A stretch of 64,000 bases of DNA from JACKEQ01 sp041389565 (GTDB lineage Bacteria > Myxococcota_A > UBA796 > GCA-2862545), in NCBI GenBank assembly GCA_041389565.1, contig JAWKRP010000006.1, positions 62,001-126,000 of the forward strand, in the 5' to 3' direction. The notes under the pieces were generated by a model. That model did no database searches. It worked only from the letters and a program-made list of their open reading frames with translations, and was not told the DNA's origin. Position numbers and translations under genes: made by a program. Position 1 is the first letter of the stretch. Each line of letters opens with the position of its first letter. Shown here piece after piece: positions 18,275-27,950 of this stretch.

Positions 18275-18774
18275 TCCCGCTCCTTCTTCGTGTGGCCGCG
18301 CTGGCGCAGGGCCAGCCGGACCTCCCGGCGATGCTCGGCATCGGCGTACCGCCGGCGCTGCTCGGGGGTCTCGGGCACGAGCGTGGGCACGGGGCGCGGC
18401 CGGAAGGTGTCGTCGAGCGCGACCATGGTGAGGTACGCGGTGGACGTGTGCGTGCGGTGCCCGGTGGTGATGTCCTCGGCTTCGACCCGCACACCGACCT
18501 CCATCGACGTGGTGCCCGCCCAGTTCACCTGCGACTGGAGCACGGCGACCTGGCCCTTCCGGATGGGGGCTTCGAAGGTCACCTGGTCCATCGAGGCCGT
18601 CACGACGATGCCGCGCGCGAACCGCTGTGCGGAGACGCCGGCGCACACGTCGATCCAGGCCATGACCTGGCCGCCGAACACGCTCTCGAGGGCGTTCAGG
18701 TGCTGGGGCATGATGATGAAGGTCATCTCGCACCGGGTGTCGGCGCACGGGATCTGGAGCTCTGCGGTCTTCAT
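18271..18774 (-). CDS. Acyl-CoA thioesterase (hotdog fold, YciA/ACOT type)
   Basis: A 167-residue protein. The hotdog signature NALESVFGGQVMAWIDVCAG carries the conserved Asn and Asp used by this thioesterase class, and VVTASMDQVTFEAPIRKGQV is the next conserved strand. The basic C-terminal tail (about 125-167, ending TKKERE) is longer than in YciA. It probably hydrolyses short or medium acyl-CoAs. The start is ATG 18774; the gap of 10 bases to the upstream phosphatase gene and the 4-base overlap with maf place it within the same operon. Confidence 0.88.
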   Translation of the reverse strand: MKTAELQIPCADTRCEMTFIIMPQHLNALESVFGGQVMAWIDVCAGVSAQRFARGIVVTASMDQVTFEAPIRKGQVAVLQSQVNWAGTTSMEVGVRVEAEDITTGHRTHTSTAYLTMVALDDTFRPRPVPTLVPETPEQRRRYADAEHRREVRLALRQRGHTKKERE

Positions 18775-18784
18775 GCTGGGCGAC

Positions 18785-19348
18785 CTAACCCAGCAGCGCC
18801 CGCCACCCACCCACGTCGACCTGCCGCGTCTGCAGCGCGCAGTTCGGATAGCGGATGCGCCCGATCTCGTCGCGCGGACGGCCATCCAGCACGCCCAGCA
18901 CCGCCCGCATCAGCGCGCCATGGCAGACCACCAGCGTGTCTTCGTCGGCATCGAGCCCATCGAGCGTGCGCAGCACCCGGTCGGCGAGATCGGCGTGGCT
19001 CTCGCCGTTCGGCGGACGGCCGTCCCACGTGAGCAGCACGTCGAACCCGCCGAGCTTCGCGAGCGCGTTGCCCGGCATGCCGTCCCAGTCGCCGATCGTG
19101 CGCTCCCGGAGGCCCGCCGACACCGTGACCGGCCCGTCCCAGTGGGGGAGTGCGAGCTCCAGCGTGCGGCGCGCCCGTGACAGGTCGGACACGAGCACCC
19201 GCGTGAACGGCACGTCGCGCAGGGCTTCGCCGGCCTCGACGGCCTCGCGCTCGCCCTTCGGGGTGAGCGGCGCGTCGGTGTGGCCCGCGAGCCACCCCTC
19301 TGCGTTCGCCACCGACTCTCCGTGCCGCAGGAACGACCAGCGCGGCAT
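18785..19348 (-). CDS. Histidine phosphatase family protein
   Basis: A 187-residue phosphoglycerate-mutase-like phosphatase. The catalytic motif FLRHGESVANAEGWLAGHTD is at the N-terminus, LTPKGEREA and VSDLSRARRTLE follow, and the second active-site His lies in LVVCHGALMRAVLG. The substrate cannot be read from sequence; cofactor-independent small-molecule phosphatases such as CobC/alpha-ribazole phosphatase are possible alternatives. Its ATG (19346-19348) overlaps by one base the stop of the large PPC lipoprotein upstream, and the thioesterase gene follows after 10 bases. Confidence 0.9.
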   Translation of the reverse strand: MPRWSFLRHGESVANAEGWLAGHTDAPLTPKGEREAVEAGEALRDVPFTRVLVSDLSRARRTLELALPHWDGPVTVSAGLRERTIGDWDGMPGNALAKLGGFDVLLTWDGRPPNGESHADLADRVLRTLDGLDADEDTLVVCHGALMRAVLGVLDGRPRDEIGRIRYPNCALQTRQVDVGGWRALLG

Positions 19349-22209
19349 CAGGGAGTGACGGTGACCGTGAGGTCGTACGAGCTGCAGGGCGCGTTGTTGT
19401 TCCACAGGAACACGTCGAGCACCACGTCGACCGCGGCGCCCGTGTTGTTCGTCCAGCTGCCCGACTCGTTGTCCGAGACGGACGTGCCACCGACCAGAGT
19501 GGTGCCCGCCGGGTTGCGGAGCGCGAAGTCGATGTCGCCGTTCGCGTGCACGAAGCCCACGAGCACGTCGATCGTGCCGCCCGCGGGCACGGTGTACGCG
19601 TAGAAGTCGCGGCTCTGGGCGAACACGCCGAGGTTCAGCGCGCTCGTGACGCCCGTGGACGCCGTTCCGCTCGTGTCGTTCGGCTCGTTCGCGTCGTCGG
19701 CCGGGCACGCACAGGCGGCGAACGCCGTGCCGCACTCGTAGTCGAAGCAGTCGGCGAAGGTGTCCTGGTCGTCGTCGGTGCCGTTGTCGCAGATCTCGTC
19801 GGGCAGCGGCGCGGACGTGACGTTCCAGTCGAAGCTGTTGCACACGTCGAGCGTTCCGGAGACGCTCACCCGCACGAGGTAGTCGCGCGACTGGGCCGTG
19901 TCGTTCACGATGGAGACCTGCTCGTCGTCGGTGCCCGTGTCGACGGACTGCAGCAGGTTCTGCGCGGTGTCGTACACGTCGACGCGCAGGTTCCCGTCGG
20001 CATCCACGAACGCCACGTCGACCGTGAGCACCTCGTCGGGGCCCGCGGTCACCCAGAACCAGTCGGGACGCTGGCGATGGGTGGACATGCCCAGGGCCTG
20101 CGTGAGGGGCAGCGCGATGGTGGGGTCGGCGTTCACGCCGCCGTACACGTCTTCGGGCGGGCACACGCCCGTGCACGCGCTGTCGCCGAGGCAGTCGTAG
20201 TCGTCGCAGTCGGCGAGCCCGTCGAGGTCGTTGTCGGACAGGTCGTCGCACGTCTCGTCGGGCACCGGACCCACGGACGCGTCGAGCGTGTAGGTGTTGC
20301 AGGGGTCGCCCTGCCAGTGCACCACCTCGATGTAGTACGTGGCGCTGGCGCCCGTGCTGTTCACGACCGAGACCTGCTTCGCGTCGGCGGTGCTCGACAG
20401 ATCGGAGTCGAGGAGCGTTCCGGCTTCGTCGAACAGGCTCACGTCGATCACGGCCTGGAGGTGGTCGTGTACGAGATCGACCACGAGCAGCTCGCCATCC
20501 GGCACGTCGACCCGCCACCAGTCGTCGTCGACCTCGTGGATGGTGTACGGACCGGACCCCGTGAGCGGAGCGGCCGAGGCCTGGTCGTCGTTGTCCTCGA
20601 ACGCGTCTTCGGGGGCGCACACGGACGTGCACGCGACATCGTCGATGCAGTCGTAGTCGGCGCAGTCGATGCGCCCGTCGAGGTCGTCGTCGGTCTGGTT
20701 GGCGCACGACTCGGGCGGGATGGGCCCGCTGTAGAGCTGCATGTCGTAGGTGTTGCAGTCGCTGGCGCTGCCCGACCACACGAACACGCGCGCGGCGTAC
20801 ACCTCGGTCGTCGTCCCGGTGTTCTGGACGAAGACGCTCTCGGCGTTCCCGGTGGTCCCGCTGGAGTCGACGATCGTGCCGTTCGAGTCGAGCAGCGACA
20901 GGTCGAGGTCGCCGTCGGCGTTCACCAGCTGGATGTCGACGCGGCCGATCTCGTTCGGGCCGACCACGAGCTCGAACCAGTCCTCGTCCTGCCGGTGCAC
21001 CATCAGGCCCGTCTCGTTGCCGGCGTTGGGCCATGCGGCGCCCTGGGTGTCGTTGTCCTCCAGCGCGTCTTCCGGCGGGCACGTGTTCGGACACGCGGCG
21101 TCGGTGAGGCAGTCGTAGTCGTCACAGTCGTCGAACCCATCGAGGTCGTTGTCGACGCCGTCGTCGCAGACCTCGTCGGGAACGGGCCCGGCGTACAGGG
21201 CCAGATCGTAGGAGTTGCAGCGATCCTCGGTGGCCACGCGGACGAACCACGTGGCGGGCGTGGCGCCGGTGTTGAACGACGAGACCGCCTTCGCCGCCGA
21301 CCCGCTGGTGTCGGAGTCGAGGGTCGTGCCCGTCGGGCCGACCAGGTACAGGTCGACCTCGCCGTCGAGCGGATCGTGGCCGAGGGTCGCCTGGCCGACC
21401 TCACCCGGCTGCACCACGAGCTCGAACCAGTCTTCGTTCTGGCCGTGCACCATCAGGTCGGTGTCGGACGTGAACCCCGCCGTGGCATCGGCCGCGTCGT
21501 CGTTCGTCTCGTAGATGTCCTCGTTCGGACACGCCTGGAGGCACGCGGGCTCGCTGAGGCACTCGTAGTCGTCGCAGTCGGCCGCACCGTCCTGGTCGTT
21601 GTCGAACAGGTCGTCGCACACCTCCGGACCCAGGTTCCCGACGCGGATCTCGATCTCGTACTCGTTGCAGCCGTTGGTGGTCCACATCGTGACGCGGCCG
21701 TACCAGGTGACCGGACCCCCCGACGTGTTGACGCCCGACACGAGCTCGTTGTCGGTCGTGGAGATCGAGTCGTCGAGGTTCGTGCCGTTGCTGTCGACCA
21801 GGTAGAGGTCGATGTCGCCCAGCGAGTGCTGGAAGAAGATCTCCACGTCGACGTAGGCCTGGTCCGGCACGACGATCTCGAACCAGTCGTCGTCGAGATC
21901 GATCGACTGCAGGAGCTGCGCGCTCGTGAGGCCCGTGGTGGCCGTGTTCGGCGTGTCGTTGTCTTCCAGGAGGTCGTCGGGACAGTTCGGACCGCCGCCT
22001 CCCGACCCGCCCGACCCGCCACCGGAGTCTCCGCCGGAATCGCTCCCGCTGTCGGTGTCGGTGTCGGTGTCGGAGTCGGTGTCGCTGTCGGTATCCGAGT
22101 CGGTGTCGGTGTCGGCGTCGGTGTCGGCGTCGGCTTCCTGCTCGGTGTCGTCGGGATCCTTCGGGCATCCCAACAGCAGGAAGGGGAGCAGCAGAGCGAT
22201 CGAGCGCAT
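19348..22209 (-). CDS. Large lipoprotein with six PPC-like domains and Ca-loop Cys linkers
   Basis: A 953-residue surface lipoprotein. The lipobox LLGC (Cys about 15) is followed by an acidic Asp-Thr/Asp-Ser tract (about 22-52) and a Gly-Ser stretch. Six PPC-like beta domains follow, each opening with an E(D/T/P)ND-like motif; five are preceded by a Cys-flanked linker such as VDNDLDGFDDCDDYDC, whose Asp spacing (DxDxDG) matches calcium-binding loops. PPC domains usually sit at the C-terminus of secreted peptidases, but no catalytic domain is present here. A calcium-stabilised adhesin or structural role is inferred. The start is ATG 22209 with GGAGG upstream. Domain five has lost the usual opening motif (VYGGVNADPT). 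Confidence 0.85.
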   Translation of the reverse strand: MRSIALLLPFLLLGCPKDPDDTEQEADADTDADTDTDSDTDSDTDSDTDTDTDSGSDSGGDSGGGSGGSGGGGPNCPDDLLEDNDTPNTATTGLTSAQLLQSIDLDDDWFEIVVPDQAYVDVEIFFQHSLGDIDLYLVDSNGTNLDDSISTTDNELVSGVNTSGGPVTWYGRVTMWTTNGCNEYEIEIRVGNLGPEVCDDLFDNDQDGAADCDDYECLSEPACLQACPNEDIYETNDDAADATAGFTSDTDLMVHGQNEDWFELVVQPGEVGQATLGHDPLDGEVDLYLVGPTGTTLDSDTSGSAAKAVSSFNTGATPATWFVRVATEDRCNSYDLALYAGPVPDEVCDDGVDNDLDGFDDCDDYDCLTDAACPNTCPPEDALEDNDTQGAAWPNAGNETGLMVHRQDEDWFELVVGPNEIGRVDIQLVNADGDLDLSLLDSNGTIVDSSGTTGNAESVFVQNTGTTTEVYAARVFVWSGSASDCNTYDMQLYSGPIPPESCANQTDDDLDGRIDCADYDCIDDVACTSVCAPEDAFEDNDDQASAAPLTGSGPYTIHEVDDDWWRVDVPDGELLVVDLVHDHLQAVIDVSLFDEAGTLLDSDLSSTADAKQVSVVNSTGASATYYIEVVHWQGDPCNTYTLDASVGPVPDETCDDLSDNDLDGLADCDDYDCLGDSACTGVCPPEDVYGGVNADPTIALPLTQALGMSTHRQRPDWFWVTAGPDEVLTVDVAFVDADGNLRVDVYDTAQNLLQSVDTGTDDEQVSIVNDTAQSRDYLVRVSVSGTLDVCNSFDWNVTSAPLPDEICDNGTDDDQDTFADCFDYECGTAFAACACPADDANEPNDTSGTASTGVTSALNLGVFAQSRDFYAYTVPAGGTIDVLVGFVHANGDIDFALRNPAGTTLVGGTSVSDNESGSWTNNTGAAVDVVLDVFLWNNNAPCSSYDLTVTVTP
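22048..22134. repeat. Imperfect hexanucleotide repeat (GTCGGT-type) coding the Asp-Thr/Ser tract
   Basis: About fourteen imperfect 6-base units based on gtcggt/gtcgga/gtcgct encode the alternating Asp-Thr and Asp-Ser tract of the PPC lipoprotein on the minus strand. Six-base units keep the frame, so slippage would change only tract length. Confidence 0.7.
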
Positions 22210-22255
22210 GGGGCCTCCGTCCGCCGGACCGGCGCGAACGCCCGACTCTAACCGC

Positions 22256-25200
22256 TCACGCCGAGAGTCGTGTGATGGCCCCCGCGATGCGCTCCTCGAG
22301 CACGAGGAGGGTCGCGACGGAGGGCTGCTCGCCGTCCATCATCTCGTCGACCTGCGCGCGAACGTCTGCCAGGAAGCCCGCTTCGAGGCGCGGCACCAGC
22401 TGGTCGACCGTCTCGGACTCCGCATGCATCGGCGTCGTCTGCACGAGCTGGCGCAGCAGCACGTGGAACCGGTGGCTCAGGATGCGCAGCGCGATGGGAT
22501 CCCAGCGGCCCGTCGCCGGACGGATCGCGAGATCGTCGAGCAGCGCCTGCAGACGGCTCGCACGCGCCACCGCGAGGTGCTGCACGACCATCCGCGGGAA
22601 GTCGGCCCCGCTGCGGAGCGACTCGGCCCAGATCATGAGCGCGACGTTGAGGTACTGCGCCTTCAGGATGAGCGAGCCCACGTTCGAGGGGATGTCGTCG
22701 TCCTGCAGCTTGCGGAGCAGCGTCGCGTTCCGCGCGGCCACCTCGCTCGCCTGGAGCTCGTACACCTGCTGCACGGCCTCCCGCATCTGCGCCAGCTCGG
22801 CGTCGGTCGGGATGCGCCCGCGGGCGGACAGCCAGTAGCTCGCGACCTCGCGGGCTCCGGCATCGACCATCACCCAGCTCGCGTACAGCGACGACAGGCT
22901 GACGCTGGTCCGCAGCTCCTCGAGCGTCGCGCGCGCCTCGTGGGTGCGGGCGAGGTCCTGGGCCTTCAGGTAGGCGGCGGCCACGGCCGGCACGCTGGCA
23001 CCGGTCGTCTCGAGCATCATCGGGAAGAACGCGGCACCGGCGTCGGCGATCATGCGGGTGGTCGCGACGGTCATCGCGATCTCGTTCGCCAGCATGTGGT
23101 TCCGGATATCGTTCGCGTAGGTCGTCTGCACCTTCTTCGGGAAGTACTCGAACAGCAGCGCGTCGTAGCCCGGGATCGACTTCGGATCGCCGTCGAGCAG
23201 CTGCTGGTAGACGTACATCTTCACCCACGCCGACAGCACGGCGAGCTCGGGCCGCGTGAGCCCTTCGCCCTTCGCGGCACGCTCCGCGAGCTCCACGTCG
23301 GTGGGCAGCGCGAGCTGCTTCCGGCGCACGGAGAAGTGGCGCTCCACGAACGCGATGGCGCGCCCGAACTGGAAGATGTCCTGCCGGCTGCGGATCTGGT
23401 CGCGCGACAGCTGGCGGCCGTGGGCGTCGTTGTTCACGAGCACGAGCGAGGCGACCTCGTCGGTCATCTCCTCGAGCAGCGACACCCGCTGCTCGGTCGT
23501 GAGCTCACCCCGCGTGAGCGGCAGGCTGAGCAGGATCTTGAGGTTCACCTCGTGGTCGGACAGGTCGACGCCGCCGGAGTTGTCGATGGCGTCGGTGTTC
23601 AGGCGCACGCCACAGCGGTCGGCTTCGATGCGGGCCCGCTGGGTGAGGCCGAGGTTGCCGCCCTCGCCGAGGATCTTGGCGCGGAGCTGCGGCGCGTCGA
23701 TGCGCACGGCGTCGTTGCTGCGGTCGTCGGCCTGGGCGTGGGTCTCGGTGGACGCCTTGATGTACGTGCCGATGCCGCCGTTCCACAGGAGGTCGACGTC
23801 CATGCGGAGGATGGCGTTGATCACGTCGTTCGGGTCGGCTTCGTCGGCCTCGATGCCGAGCATCGCCTGCGCTTCGGGCGACAGCGGGATGCTCTTCAGG
23901 CGCCGGTCGTACACACCGCCACCCTTCGAGATGGCGAACGTGTCGTAGTCACCCCACCCGCCGACGGCTTCGAACAGGCGCTTGCGCTCCTTGTACGAGC
24001 TGGCGGCATCGGGGTTCGGGTCGAGGAAGATGTGCAGGTGGTTGAACGCGGCGAGGAGCTTGGTGTGCGGGCTCTCGATGAGGCCGTTCCCGAACACGTC
24101 GCCGCCCATGTCGCCGATGCCGACGCAGGTGAACTCCTGCGTGTACGGGTCGATGCCGCGCTCGGCGAAGTGCCGCCGCACGAGCACCCACGCGCCCCGC
24201 GCGGTGATGCCGACGCCCTTGTGGTCGTACCCGACCGACCCGCCGGACGCGAAGGCGTCGTCGAGCCAGAAGCCGTACTCGCGGCTGATCCCGTTGGCCG
24301 TGTCGGACAGGTGGGCCGTGCCCTTGTCGGCCGCGACCACGAGGTACGGATCGTCACCGTCGTGGCGGACGACCCGTGGCGGCGGGACGATCGCGCCCTT
24401 CACGTTGTTGTCGGTGACGTCGAGCAGCCCGCGGATGAACGTCTTGTAGTGGTAGTCGGCCTGCTCGCGTCGCACCTTGCCGTCGGGGCTCGGACGCTTC
24501 AGGTAGAACCCGCCCTTCGAGCCGGTCGGCACGATGACGACGTTCTTCACGAGCTGCGTCGTGACGAGACCGAGCACCTCGGTGCGGTAGTCGTCGCGGT
24601 CGGACCAGCGCAGCCCGCCGCGAGCGACCTTGCCGAAGCGGAGGTGCACGCCCTCCACCTCCCGGTGGTGCACGTAGATCTCGAACATCGGGCGGTTCAC
24701 ACCCATGCTCGGGATCTGGCTGCAGTCGAGCTTGAAGCTGATGTAGTGGAACTTCCGGTCGGTGCGGTAGTAGTTCGTGCGCAGCGTGCCGCGGAGCAGC
24801 TCGTACATCGTCGAGAACACGAGGTCCTCGTCGTGCGACAGGATGTACCGGAGCTCCTTCTCGGCATGCTCGGCCGCGCGGGCCTGGAGCGCGCTGCGCT
24901 CGCCTTCGATGTCGGGGTCGAAGCGCGCGTGGAAGAAGTCGACCAGTGCGTGGCACATGACCGGGTTCTTCAGCAGGATCTCGAGCAGGCGGTTCGCGGA
25001 CAGCTTCACGGTGAGCTGGCGGCTGTACTCGGTGTAGCCGCGGATCAGGTCGACCTCGGCCCACGCCAGACCGCTCGTGAGCACGAGCTGGTTGAGCGGA
25101 TCGTCTTCCACGTTGCCCGAGAACACGGCTTCGATGGCGGACTTCAGCAGCCCCTGACGCTCGAGCAGCATCTCGCGGGGGATCTCGGCCGTGGGGTCGA

Positions 25201-26923
25201 GCACGAAGGTGTCCATGAACAGCCGGCCGCCGCGGGACTTCACCTCGGTGGCCCACGACTGGCGCACGACGAGCCCGAAGTTGTCGAGCACCGGCAGGAT
25301 GTCGGTGAGGAACACGTCCTTCGCCTGGTACAGGCGCAGGTGGAGCTGGCCGTCGAGCTCGTACAGCTCGGCCAGCACGTTCTGGCGGGACGAGAGCTCG
25401 TCGAGCTTCAGGATGTCGCGCACCGCCAGGCTCGCGGGCGTCACGCGCATGTAGGTGTCGGGGAACGCGCGCCCGTAGGTGTCGGCCAGGCGGTCGCACT
25501 CGGACTCGTCGAGCGTCTCGGACAGCGCGCTCCACAGGCGCGCATGCCACGGCGTGGCGAGCTGGCGCACGGTGTCGGAGAGCTTCTGGGCGCTCGCGTC
25601 GCCCTTGTGGCGGACGCCCGTGAGGTACCAGTGGGCGAGCACCGTGTCGTACCGGCCGACGAACAGCCCGTGATCGGTGTACGTCGCCTGGGTGGCCGTC
25701 ACGATGGCGTCTTCGATCGCCCGCGCGAGGTCTTCGCTGTACTGGGCCTTCGGCATCGCCACCAGGCAGAACGCGGCGTCTTCGCTGGTGCGGATGAACG
25801 TGACGCCGACGTCCGACGACTGCTCGGCCTCGAACACGAGGTCGACCATCTCGCCGATGGCGGCGAGGTTCGCGGTGAACAGCAGCTCCGTGGGCAGGCT
25901 GTCGAACACGTTCGCCAGGCCCTTGTAGCGGTACGAGCCCGGCGCGCTGGCGCCGTCGTTCAGGATGGTCGCGAGCACGCCGCGCAGGATCGGCACCGTG
26001 CGGCAGGGCTGCGTGACGGCCCGGTACGTGAACAGGCCGCGCATGAACAGCGACTGGGCGTCGTCGCCGCTGCCGAGCGTCACGAGGATCTCGTCGATGC
26101 GGCCCGACCGGTGGATCGGCGACTCCACGGTGCTCTTGCGCACGCGGACCGTGCCCGGCTCGTGGGGGAGGGGCCAGTCGCCCGAGGCGTCGGACGCGAA
26201 CGCGTTGTCGAGCGTCTGGATGCCCATCGGCTCCGAGCCGTCCATGCCCATGAACACGAAGTTCTCGCGCAGCAGCCACTTCAGGAACGCGGCCGTCTCG
26301 CGGCACGCCTCGGCGCCTTCCGGGTGGCGGTCGGCTTCGGCCTCGAACTTCTCGACCCAGCGCTCGACCGTGCGCGTCATCGCCTTGAAGTCGCGGACCG
26401 TGGCGCGCGCGATCTGGAGCTGCGCGCGGAGCGTCTCGAGCGCCGCGTCGGCGTCGTTCATCACGCGCCCGCCGTCGGCCTCGAGCATCACCACGCTCTC
26501 GGTGGTGCTGCCTTCGCCCCCGATGCCCACGAGCTTCCCGTTCGCGTCGCGCTGGCAGCGCAGCACCAGGTTGAAGCCGCCGAGGTAGTCGGCCCGGCAG
26601 TTCCGGAGGAACAGGCGCATCGTGTCGACGATGAACGGCTGGTCGTTCATGTTGCTGAACAGCCGCACGCCCTTGTCGCGCTCCATCACGCGCACCTTCA
26701 CGTCCTCCTTGCGCTGCGAGGCGAACTGGAAGGCGCGCTCGAGGTCTTCGAGCACCTGCGTGGGCCGGCGCTGCGCGAGGTACGGGCCCCGGAGGCGCGG
26801 CACGGCTTCGTCGACGAACAGCCGGAACAGCTCGGAGTCGTCTGCCGGGAGGGTGCCCTTCCAGCGCTTCAACGACGAATGGATCTTGCGTTGGGACGAG
26901 CTCTGCACGGTCGACAAGGACAT
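22256..26923 (-). CDS. NAD-specific glutamate dehydrogenase, large (about 170 kDa) class
   Basis: A 1555-residue enzyme that oxidises L-glutamate to 2-oxoglutarate and ammonium with NAD+. The length matches the large GDH class (about 1500-1650). The N-terminal 650 residues hold the ACT-like regulatory modules (IRTSEDAAFCLVAMPKAQY). The catalytic core starts near residue 765 (KVARGGLRWSDRDDYRTEVL), with the substrate Lys in VIVPTGSKGGFYLKRP about residue 795, and continues through GVGITARGAWVLVRRHF and CVGIGDMGGDVFGNGLIESP. KILGEGGNLGLTQRARIE belongs to the NAD-binding region. The start is ATG 26923 with GGAGG upstream. Its direction and the gap of 46 bp place it upstream of the PPC lipoprotein operon, perhaps on a separate transcript. 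Confidence 0.96.
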   Translation of the reverse strand: MSLSTVQSSSQRKIHSSLKRWKGTLPADDSELFRLFVDEAVPRLRGPYLAQRRPTQVLEDLERAFQFASQRKEDVKVRVMERDKGVRLFSNMNDQPFIVDTMRLFLRNCRADYLGGFNLVLRCQRDANGKLVGIGGEGSTTESVVMLEADGGRVMNDADAALETLRAQLQIARATVRDFKAMTRTVERWVEKFEAEADRHPEGAEACRETAAFLKWLLRENFVFMGMDGSEPMGIQTLDNAFASDASGDWPLPHEPGTVRVRKSTVESPIHRSGRIDEILVTLGSGDDAQSLFMRGLFTYRAVTQPCRTVPILRGVLATILNDGASAPGSYRYKGLANVFDSLPTELLFTANLAAIGEMVDLVFEAEQSSDVGVTFIRTSEDAAFCLVAMPKAQYSEDLARAIEDAIVTATQATYTDHGLFVGRYDTVLAHWYLTGVRHKGDASAQKLSDTVRQLATPWHARLWSALSETLDESECDRLADTYGRAFPDTYMRVTPASLAVRDILKLDELSSRQNVLAELYELDGQLHLRLYQAKDVFLTDILPVLDNFGLVVRQSWATEVKSRGGRLFMDTFVLDPTAEIPREMLLERQGLLKSAIEAVFSGNVEDDPLNQLVLTSGLAWAEVDLIRGYTEYSRQLTVKLSANRLLEILLKNPVMCHALVDFFHARFDPDIEGERSALQARAAEHAEKELRYILSHDEDLVFSTMYELLRGTLRTNYYRTDRKFHYISFKLDCSQIPSMGVNRPMFEIYVHHREVEGVHLRFGKVARGGLRWSDRDDYRTEVLGLVTTQLVKNVVIVPTGSKGGFYLKRPSPDGKVRREQADYHYKTFIRGLLDVTDNNVKGAIVPPPRVVRHDGDDPYLVVAADKGTAHLSDTANGISREYGFWLDDAFASGGSVGYDHKGVGITARGAWVLVRRHFAERGIDPYTQEFTCVGIGDMGGDVFGNGLIESPHTKLLAAFNHLHIFLDPNPDAASSYKERKRLFEAVGGWGDYDTFAISKGGGVYDRRLKSIPLSPEAQAMLGIEADEADPNDVINAILRMDVDLLWNGGIGTYIKASTETHAQADDRSNDAVRIDAPQLRAKILGEGGNLGLTQRARIEADRCGVRLNTDAIDNSGGVDLSDHEVNLKILLSLPLTRGELTTEQRVSLLEEMTDEVASLVLVNNDAHGRQLSRDQIRSRQDIFQFGRAIAFVERHFSVRRKQLALPTDVELAERAAKGEGLTRPELAVLSAWVKMYVYQQLLDGDPKSIPGYDALLFEYFPKKVQTTYANDIRNHMLANEIAMTVATTRMIADAGAAFFPMMLETTGASVPAVAAAYLKAQDLARTHEARATLEELRTSVSLSSLYASWVMVDAGAREVASYWLSARGRIPTDAELAQMREAVQQVYELQASEVAARNATLLRKLQDDDIPSNVGSLILKAQYLNVALMIWAESLRSGADFPRMVVQHLAVARASRLQALLDDLAIRPATGRWDPIALRILSHRFHVLLRQLVQTTPMHAESETVDQLVPRLEAGFLADVRAQVDEMMDGEQPSVATLLVLEERIAGAITRLSA

Positions 26924-26988
26924 GGGGGGCCTCCGGGCTGGGCGGCCAGTCTATCTCTCGCCTTCCCGCCGTCCACCCGTGCCGTCGC

Positions 26989-27915
26989 TCATGGCGGATC
27001 CGGGAGATCCACCGGGCCATCCGGCATGAGCGCCCGCGCGTCGCCGTCGATCGACTCCCACGCTCCGAGGTGCCCGCCGTAGTGCGCGCTGATCCCGATG
27101 TCGATCACCGCCAGACGCCCGCCGCAGCGGGACTCGACGCGCCCGTCGCGGCGGGTGGTGTGCCCGACCACCATGCGCTTCGCGCCCATCGCCTCGAGCG
27201 CGCGCTGCAGCTCCGGACACGCGGTCTCCTCGGGATCCTGCACGTACCCGCGGTACCACGTGGGCCCGGAGGTGCCGTGCACGGCGTCACCATCGGGCCC
27301 CGGACCGTCGAAGTAGTGCTCCTTCGCCCGCGTGTTCACGGCCTCCACGCCGAGCGCCGCGAACTCGGGGGTCACGCCGCCGTGCACGAACACCGTGTCG
27401 TCGACCTTCGCGACCACGGGCAGCGTGCCGAGGAAGCGGCCGTACTCGCCGTTCTTCGCGAATGCCAGCGCCCGCTTGTTCCGGCCGCCGAAGCCTGCGA
27501 GATCCCCGTCGCTGACGTACCGCCAGTCGCCCTGCAGGTTCATCACCTCGTGGTTCCCGTTCAGCAGGTGCACCTCGCCGCCGTGGGCGGGCGCCTGCGC
27601 GGCGATCGCGCGGAGGAGGTCGATCACGCCCTTGCTGTCGGGACCGCGATCCGTCGTGTCGCCCGTCTGCACGAACACGGTGTCCCCGCCGATCCACCGG
27701 CCGTCGGCGTCGGCGATACCGGCGAGCTGGAGCACCTTCAGCGAAGCCTCGCGATCCCCGTGCAGGTCACCGACCGCCACGATCCGGCGTCCCGAGGAGG
27801 CCCGCTGGGTCGGCGGAGCCGGGGCCGCCGCCTGAGATTCCTTCACGGGTGCGGGCGGTTCCGCGGCTTCGGGTCGGGCGCACGCGGCGAGCCACGCGAG
27901 GGCGAGAGCGGTCAT
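26989..27915 (-). CDS. Metallophosphoesterase lipoprotein (Ser/Thr phosphatase-like)
   Basis: A 308-residue calcineurin-type phosphatase. A lipoprotein-like signal ends LAAC (Cys about 12). The dimetal motifs are complete: VAVGDLHGD, GDTTDRGPDS and LLNGNHEVMN, followed by FVHGGVTPE and VVGHTTR. Spacing and motifs fit the bacterial Shewanella-like phosphatase group. The predicted location is the periplasmic face, where it may dephosphorylate proteins or small phosphoesters. The start is ATG 27915 with GGAGG upstream, divergent from the PmbA/TldE-like gene across 47 bp. Confidence 0.9.
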   Translation of the reverse strand: MTALALAWLAACARPEAAEPPAPVKESQAAAPAPPTQRASSGRRIVAVGDLHGDREASLKVLQLAGIADADGRWIGGDTVFVQTGDTTDRGPDSKGVIDLLRAIAAQAPAHGGEVHLLNGNHEVMNLQGDWRYVSDGDLAGFGGRNKRALAFAKNGEYGRFLGTLPVVAKVDDTVFVHGGVTPEFAALGVEAVNTRAKEHYFDGPGPDGDAVHGTSGPTWYRGYVQDPEETACPELQRALEAMGAKRMVVGHTTRRDGRVESRCGGRLAVIDIGISAHYGGHLGAWESIDGDARALMPDGPVDLPDPP

Positions 27916-27950
27916 CGAGCCTCCGGGCCCCGAGTATCGCGCGCATCGGG

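Noticed and set aside
21926..27082. A 1718-codon plus-strand open frame opposite the lipoprotein and glutamate dehydrogenase genes
   Set aside because: It is antisense to two clear gene families and its translation is Arg/Val/His-rich with no domain; such shadow frames are expected at this GC content.
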